64,000 nt of DNA, taken from contig NZ_VFMN01000001.1 in NCBI RefSeq assembly GCF_006715055.1, positions 3,534,001-3,598,000 of the forward strand. Reading direction: 5' to 3'. Below the pieces are notes generated by a model. The model had not been told where the DNA came from and ran no database searches. It was given only the letters and a program-made list of their open reading frames with translations. Source of the stretch: Lapillicoccus jejuensis. GTDB taxonomy: Bacteria; Actinomycetota; Actinomycetes; Actinomycetales; Dermatophilaceae. Shown here in pieces: positions 60,101-64,000 of this stretch (the first letter of the stretch is position 1; every line of letters starts with the position of its first letter). The translations under genes and the position numbers were made by a program.

Positions 60101-62421
60101 TGCTTGAGGTGCTGCCCGAGGTCGCTCCAGCTGGTGTACGGCGTCAGCTGCCCGTCGGAGGTCTTCGCGTAGAGCTGGCGACGGACCTCGTTGAGCCGGG
60201 GCAGGCCGACCTCGCGGCCCCGGGCGATGTTGAGCGTGGCCAGGTCGAGCGGCAGCCCGAGCAGGTTGTTCCGCAGCGTCTCGGTGACGAACTCGTCGAG
60301 CTCGTTCCCGACCTGGTCGGAGGAGCCCATCATGATCGCCCCGGCAGCCTTCTCGGGCGTGAGGGTCCCGGCCGCGCCGCCGTCGAAGTAGGTGGGGGGC
60401 GACAGGAACGCGTCGAGCAGCGGGAGGGACGCGTCCGTCTTCGTCACCGTGCCGTCGGGCGCGACGTCCTCGACCCGGCGGGCGACGACGTCGTCGAGCA
60501 TCGAGTGGCCGAAGCGGTAGACGGCGGAGGCGAACTCGGCCGACACCCGCGGGTCGATGTCGGGGGAGTAGGCGTGGAACGGCTTGATGAGCGGCTGCAT
60601 CTTGCGCGCGAACTCCTCGAAGACCGTGTGCTGGTACTCCATCTCGGTGACGTAGCGGGCGGCTTGGAACAGCCGCTCGCCGTACCCGTAGCCGGAGCCC
60701 GACGAGGTGTCCTGCCACGCGGCGAGCGCGGCCACGCCGGCCGGGCTGGTGTCGCCGTGCAGGGTCGCGTCGATGTCGTCGACGAGCCGGTCGTGCTCGG
60801 AGTGGAAGACCTGGTGCACGGCCGACAGCGCGATGTTCTCGTTGCACCGGCCGTCGCCGCAGGCGAAGTGGGCTCCCAGCAGCTCGTCGTCGTACGTGCC
60901 CGCGGGCTGCGGGTCGGCGGCGGTCGAGACGGTCGTGTCCGCGTCGGCCACCGGGGGGACGGGTGGGGTCGCCGGGTTGTGGTCCGTGTCCTGGGGCGAC
61001 GGGTCGGCGTCGTGCGCGATGTCGGTGACGAAGGGGGCGCCGACGTGGAGGACGTCGGCGGGGACGGCGACCGGTGCGGCCGTGTCCCCCTCGACGAGCC
61101 CGGAGGCCGTGACGTACTGCGGCAGCCCGCGGGCGGGCCCGGGCAGGAAGCGGCCGTAGGGGTCCGTGGCGATCATCGGGACGTCCAGCACGTCCGCGTC
61201 CGTCAGGCGCAGCCCGAGGAGCCGGGCCGCCTGGTCCTTGACCGAGGCCCAGGTGGCCAGCCCGGAGCGCCCGTCGGGGGAGCCGGGGTAGGTCTGACCG
61301 GCGCCGAGACCGCCCAGCAGGCGGCCGGCCGCCACGGGACGACCGGCGCCGTCGCGCGCGTACTCGCGCAGGAAGACCTGGTGCGAGGCGTGCGAGGCGT
61401 AGGTCTGGCTCTGGTCGACCCACGGGGTGTCGGTGTTCGAGGCGTCCGGCACGTCGTCGGCGGTGCCGAGGGCGCCGTCGGGTCCGGGCTGGACCGAGCC
61501 GCGGGTGAGGACCATGAAGCGCCGGCTCGCCGGCAGGTCGTCGGCCGTGCCGAGCACGTGGTCCGGCCCGGCGACGAGCGGGTCGTCCGCCTTGAGCGGC
61601 ACGAAGACCGTCCCGCCGCCCTTGGTGGTCTGGTCCAGGCCGTGGTCGAAGAACTGTCCGAAGAACGTGAACAGGCTGTTGTACGGCGGCGACAGGCCGA
61701 CGTCGGTGGTGATGTTGGGGATGAACAGCGTCTGGTGCGACGGGGTGCAGCCCGCCGGGACGCCGGCCACCGGCGGGACCGCGTCGAGCTGCGGGTCGGT
61801 GGTGCACGGCACCGCGGTCGGGGCGGCGCTCTGCGCGCGCACCGGGTGGCCGGCGGCGGCGACGGCGGCCGGGTTGGCGCTCGTCTGGTCGACGACGAGG
61901 TTGCTCACGACGCGCGGTTCGGCGTCGACGACCACGTTGCCGGGAGCGGTCTGCGCGTACGACGTCGCCCCGGGCGGACCGACGGGGAAGGATGCGGTCA
62001 CCGGGTCCGCGGCGCGGAACGACGGCGTCGTCAGCCGCGGGAAGGTCGCGTCCGCGGCGCCCAGCCCGGCGTTGCCGGCCTTGAGGTTGTTGCACGTCCC
62101 GTCCACCGTCCGCAGCCCGTACGGCGTCACGGTGTCCGGGACCTGCTCCGCGTCGGGGATCCCGTCGCCGGGCTGGTTGAGCAGGGTGCCGCAGGGGTTG
62201 GCCGGCGTCCGGGTCATCGAGTGCCGCTCGGCGATCTTGATCTGCTTGAGGATGTAGGCGAGGTCGCCGGTGGTGACGGTGAAGCCCTGGCCGACCGGGG
62301 CGGTCGTGGCCCGGGCGGGCAGGAGCCCGGCCTGCGCGAGGAGCACGGCACCGGTGAGGACCGCGCCGACGGCGGCGCGCGCGGGACGGGAGCGGCGGGG
62401 CGATCGGGTGGAGCGCGGCAT
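57199..62421 (-). CDS. Animal-type haem peroxidase with RTX repeats and fibronectin III domains
   Basis: A 1740-residue secreted protein. Signal peptide residues 1-38. The peroxidase domain has the distal FTFFGQFFDHGLDQT (Asp-His pair near residue 257), the Arg-x-x-Glu pair in GRCNENIAL near 524, and the proximal His in YRFGHSMLDDV near 638. RTX-type GGxGxDxx repeats (residues about 1000-1115 and again near 1290; e.g. GGAGNDVVDGSGGDDVV, GGPGDDYLDGG) bind Ca2+ in other proteins. Three fibronectin III domains follow from about 1450 (TPYTFQVQGL, TYTFVVKAVN, TYRFEVRATN). It probably oxidises halides or phenols outside the cell. ATG has GGCAGG upstream. Confidence 0.92.
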   Translation of the reverse strand: MPRSTRSPRRSRPARAAVGAVLTGAVLLAQAGLLPARATTAPVGQGFTVTTGDLAYILKQIKIAERHSMTRTPANPCGTLLNQPGDGIPDAEQVPDTVTPYGLRTVDGTCNNLKAGNAGLGAADATFPRLTTPSFRAADPVTASFPVGPPGATSYAQTAPGNVVVDAEPRVVSNLVVDQTSANPAAVAAAGHPVRAQSAAPTAVPCTTDPQLDAVPPVAGVPAGCTPSHQTLFIPNITTDVGLSPPYNSLFTFFGQFFDHGLDQTTKGGGTVFVPLKADDPLVAGPDHVLGTADDLPASRRFMVLTRGSVQPGPDGALGTADDVPDASNTDTPWVDQSQTYASHASHQVFLREYARDGAGRPVAAGRLLGGLGAGQTYPGSPDGRSGLATWASVKDQAARLLGLRLTDADVLDVPMIATDPYGRFLPGPARGLPQYVTASGLVEGDTAAPVAVPADVLHVGAPFVTDIAHDADPSPQDTDHNPATPPVPPVADADTTVSTAADPQPAGTYDDELLGAHFACGDGRCNENIALSAVHQVFHSEHDRLVDDIDATLHGDTSPAGVAALAAWQDTSSGSGYGYGERLFQAARYVTEMEYQHTVFEEFARKMQPLIKPFHAYSPDIDPRVSAEFASAVYRFGHSMLDDVVARRVEDVAPDGTVTKTDASLPLLDAFLSPPTYFDGGAAGTLTPEKAAGAIMMGSSDQVGNELDEFVTETLRNNLLGLPLDLATLNIARGREVGLPRLNEVRRQLYAKTSDGQLTPYTSWSDLGQHLKHPETLVNLVAAYGHHPTVVAATTVAAKRAAARAIVAPAPGDPTPLDATDFLLGTGAWASTPAGVTTTGVDDVDLWVGGLAEQTNLFGGLLGSTFNYVFQSQLEALQDGDRFYYIARTVGLNLRSQLEGNSFAELVQRNTDGTRALKADSFATADCRFDLAHLAGTAAGFAQLGAGVADDPSTTDCDESRLLVRSPDGTLSYRQTNTVDKPGINGQSVYQGTAGVDRVVGGNDNDTVWGGAGNDVVDGSGGDDVVLAGEGDDIVTDSGGNDTLKGGPGDDYLDGGLGNDILLGGDGQDLINGGANDNETFAGPGNDYVVAGQGADTVFGDGGDDWIEGGQGVDLLQGDHGAPFLDDPGELAPGHDVLIGQSGDNDNEAEGGDDVIAQSTGIDRNVGAAGFDWATHQYDAGPANDDMNINNAQAGLPIPITANRDRWQEVEGDSGSPYDDVLGGTNTVPRTVGGAGLLGCDVLDQAGVDRIAGLSALLPQPLTGDLGAVVARSAAGRCPLSGPVWGEGDILLGGAGSDTITGRGGNDVIDGDKALQVRISVRTDPADPATETGTTDLVEHPATSGTFGPGTAGMTLQQAVGAGLVPPGHLVTVREIITPSDPTAVDTAVFSGPRGSYSIVPTGDRVTVTQTGPLVAGQTVSDGSDTLFHVEKLRFSDQSVDVATLPVAAYPTITTAVPGTTSARLAWAPPVGNTSPVTSYTVLTSTGGAVVATATVPATTTTLQVSKLTAGTPYTFQVQGLTASGTLVSPVSAPVVPYTVPAAPTGVTGVGGVQSVTLSWTPGANGWSPITSYLVLVRVSGVLVRTDTVQGAVSSATIGGLVSGTTYTFVVKAVNAAGVGKGSTATSGIKAVPPKTAPGAPVIGNAAPGVVGGEVSALATWLAPASTGGSKITGYQVTALLMDADGVTPVGTPVTVTVAATLRKTFVVLPPGTYRFEVRATNAIGTGLASDRSNAVVAQ

Positions 62422-62512
62422 GTCGACCTGCCTTGTCGGTGGACGGACGTCGGTGGCGTGGTGACCACGGTCCCGGTCCGACCTTGAGGATTGCTTGCGC
62501 GGACGGCCGGGA

Positions 62513-62539
62513 GCCCCGGTCGCACGAGGCGACCGGGGC
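62513..62539 (-). terminator. Terminator hairpin between the two giant minus-strand genes
   Basis: 10 bp arms GCCCCGGTCG (62513-62522) and CGACCGGGGC (62530-62539), 7 nt loop. It lies 38 nt after the stop of the upstream partial gene and would end its transcript before the peroxidase. Confidence 0.7.
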
Positions 62540-62577
62540 CCCCGGGTCGAGGGCGGCTCGTCAGAGCCGACCGGTGG

Positions 62578-64000
62578 TCACTGCCGGATCGTGGTGAGGG
62601 GCGACGGCGGGCTGGTGCCGATCACCGCCCCCACCCCGTTGAGGGCCTTGACCGTCAGCGGCTGCTGCGAGCAGGGGGTGGCGTACGTGCCCCCGAGCTT
62701 GCAGGCCGGCGGCGGTGCGCCGACCGCGGTGACCGTGAACGACCCGGGCGCCACGACCGAGACCGTGAGCCCCGCCGCGCCGAGGGTGGCCGGGTCGAAC
62801 ACCGTGCCCGTCTCCGTGAGGTACGGCAGCAGCTTCATCGACGAGACGGTGACGTCGGTCGAGGTGGCCGTGATGACCAGGCGCTGCTTGCTCGTGCGGT
62901 ACACGTTGTTGAGCGTGATGTTGACCGGCACCGACGGTGCGACGTTGACCTTGACCGTCGTCGGCGACGAGGTGCCGTTGGCGTTCGTGGCCGTCACCGA
63001 GTAGGTGTACGTCCCCGCCACCGTCGGCGTGAACCGCAGGGTGGAGGTGCCGGTGGCCGTCCCGGCCGACGGGGTCTGGGTGAGGACCGGACCGGCCGGG
63101 CCCGCCGTCTGGGTCCACGTCCAGGTGGGCGCGGGGACCGCCGGGCTGGTCGCCGTGAGGGTGACGAGCGCCCCCGCGGTGACGTTGAGGTCGGTGATCG
63201 GGTTGATCGACGGCGGAGGGGCCGGCGTGACCGTGAGCTTGGCCGTGGTCGTCTCCACGCCGCACGGGTTGGCGGCGCTGAAGGTGACGACGTAGTCGCC
63301 CGCGGGGATCCCGACCGCCGACAACGTCGGCGTCGTCGTCGTCGCCCCGGTGAGCGCGCCGGTCAGGGAGGCATCGCCGGCGATCGTGCCGACCGTCCAC
63401 TGGAGAGTGACCGGCGTGGTCACGCCGTCGGCGACGCTGCCGGACAGCTTGAGCGAGCCGCCGTTGGCCACCGAGAGCGGCGCCCCGTTGATGGCGGGGG
63501 CCGGGCAGGTGCGCACCGGGGGCGGGACGCTGCTCGGCCACGGTCCGAGCACCCCGGCGAGGGTGCCGGTGACGCTCGTGTAGCCGCCGTAGGCGAGGAA
63601 CGGGATGGTGTTGAAGTTGTTCTCCGGCACCGCGGACCCGGGGACGTTCTCCGGGAAGATGTACTCCCCGATCGGGGCGTGGTACTGGCCCCAGTAGATC
63701 CCGTTGGCGTAGGTCGTGGCGCCGAGGGTGCCGGGGACCTGGCTGCCGGGGTTGGGCACGAGGCCGCCGGGCTGGTACTGAGAGTGCCCGTCGACGACGG
63801 CGCGCACCTCGCGGGTCACCGGCAGGAACTGCCCGGCGGCGGGCGGCGTGCAGGCCTTCGTCGTGGCCACGGCCGCGGTGCACGGGGGCCGGAAGCGCCA
63901 GCGGCCGCGGACCGCCCCGGTCGGCGGGCCCTGGTCGGGCAGGACGGTGCCCCAGTCGCGGTCGCTCGTGGCCCCGGTGGTGGGGTCGACGTCGACGCCG
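62578..64000 (-). CDS. Large secreted protein with Ig/PKD-like domains (C-terminal part, cut by window edge)
   Basis: 473 residues are visible; the frame is open to the right edge of the window, so the N terminus lies outside and GTG codons such as that at 63870 need not be the start. Visible parts: a Trp/Arg-rich segment near the edge (RGRWRFRPPC), PQ/GN-rich stretches (GGLVPNPGSQVPG), and two or three Ig/PKD-like domains (PINGAPLSVANGGSLKLSG; VLTQTPSAGTATGTSTLRFTPTVAGTYTYSVTATNANGTSS). Several Cys residues near the edge may form disulfides. Function unknown. It is read in the same direction as the peroxidase gene, but a hairpin separates them. Confidence 0.75.
   Translation of the reverse strand, partial: GVDVDPTTGATSDRDWGTVLPDQGPPTGAVRGRWRFRPPCTAAVATTKACTPPAAGQFLPVTREVRAVVDGHSQYQPGGLVPNPGSQVPGTLGATTYANGIYWGQYHAPIGEYIFPENVPGSAVPENNFNTIPFLAYGGYTSVTGTLAGVLGPWPSSVPPPVRTCPAPAINGAPLSVANGGSLKLSGSVADGVTTPVTLQWTVGTIAGDASLTGALTGATTTTPTLSAVGIPAGDYVVTFSAANPCGVETTTAKLTVTPAPPPSINPITDLNVTAGALVTLTATSPAVPAPTWTWTQTAGPAGPVLTQTPSAGTATGTSTLRFTPTVAGTYTYSVTATNANGTSSPTTVKVNVAPSVPVNITLNNVYRTSKQRLVITATSTDVTVSSMKLLPYLTETGTVFDPATLGAAGLTVSVVAPGSFTVTAVGAPPPACKLGGTYATPCSQQPLTVKALNGVGAVIGTSPPSPLTTIRQ

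Noticed and set aside
57013-62487. Plus-strand open frame of about 1824 codons opposite the peroxidase gene
   Set aside because: It is the GC-skew shadow of the minus-strand peroxidase gene: its residues are mostly Arg, Gly, Val and Asp with no domain, while the minus strand holds a coherent multidomain protein with signal peptide and conserved catalytic residues.

Overview
The window is a 64 kb stretch of very GC-rich, gene-dense DNA. It looks like the chromosome of an actinomycete (Actinomycetota), possibly of the Intrasporangiaceae type; that family guess is an inference from gene content and is not proven. Supporting signs are the GlgC/GlgM-type glycogen pair, a SerB with two ACT domains, DUF3099, the HipA-like/DUF3037 pair, many GTG starts, GTGA and ATGA stop-start overlaps, and a leaderless start signature (TANNNT 6-8 nt before the start codon) at about 18 genes.

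Layout. 1-8.3 kb: end of an ABC exporter, a DUF1801 protein, SURF1, moaA, a DUF3099 pair, the fatty acid genes fabG-fabI, and a large Mur ligase related to cyanophycin synthetase, translationally coupled to fabI. 8.34-8.5 kb: two tandem 86 bp units with nested palindromes. 8.5-14.6 kb: on the minus strand, an IclR regulator, cyanophycinase (cphB), cyanophycin synthetase (cphA) and a PLP amino-acid deaminase/aldolase. With the convergent Mur ligase this forms a nitrogen-storage locus. 14.6-30.8 kb: CaiB-type CoA transferase, serB, a lipoprotein, an LLM oxidoreductase, a methyltransferase, divergent glgC/glgM, an S66 carboxypeptidase, a MerR regulator with its DUF4188 target, a WcbI-like gene, an ABC ATPase behind a four-codon upstream ORF, NfeD/SPFH, TauE and a TrmH-type methylase. 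30.8-39.1 kb: an MFS exporter, a hydrolase and a sugar ABC uptake system without an ATPase gene, the DUF3037/HipA-like pair and a second MFS protein. 39.1-45.8 kb: a PEBP protein, ackA-pta, a third MFS exporter and an FMN alpha-hydroxy-acid oxidase.

45.9-51.7 kb: tRNA-Leu(GAG), followed by a block with an AraC regulator, a polyol/sugar-type ABC system again without ATPase, and an SDR dehydrogenase. A second copy of the tRNA 3' end with a terminator-like hairpin closes this block, so it may be an inserted catabolic island.

51.9-64 kb: three giant secreted proteins: an LPXTG-anchored adhesin with eight Ig-like repeats, an animal-type haem peroxidase carrying RTX and fibronectin repeats, and the C-terminal part of an Ig/PKD-like protein cut by the window edge. 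A small metallo-beta-lactamase-fold hydrolase lies among them.

The points I find most unusual are the CphA-like Mur ligase that lacks ATP-grasp but carries a TPR tail next to a complete cyanophycin operon; the haem peroxidase/RTX/FN3 protein; the tRNA-Leu-flanked block; and the regulatory architectures (MerR double operator, start-spanning palindrome, MVVA upstream ORF).
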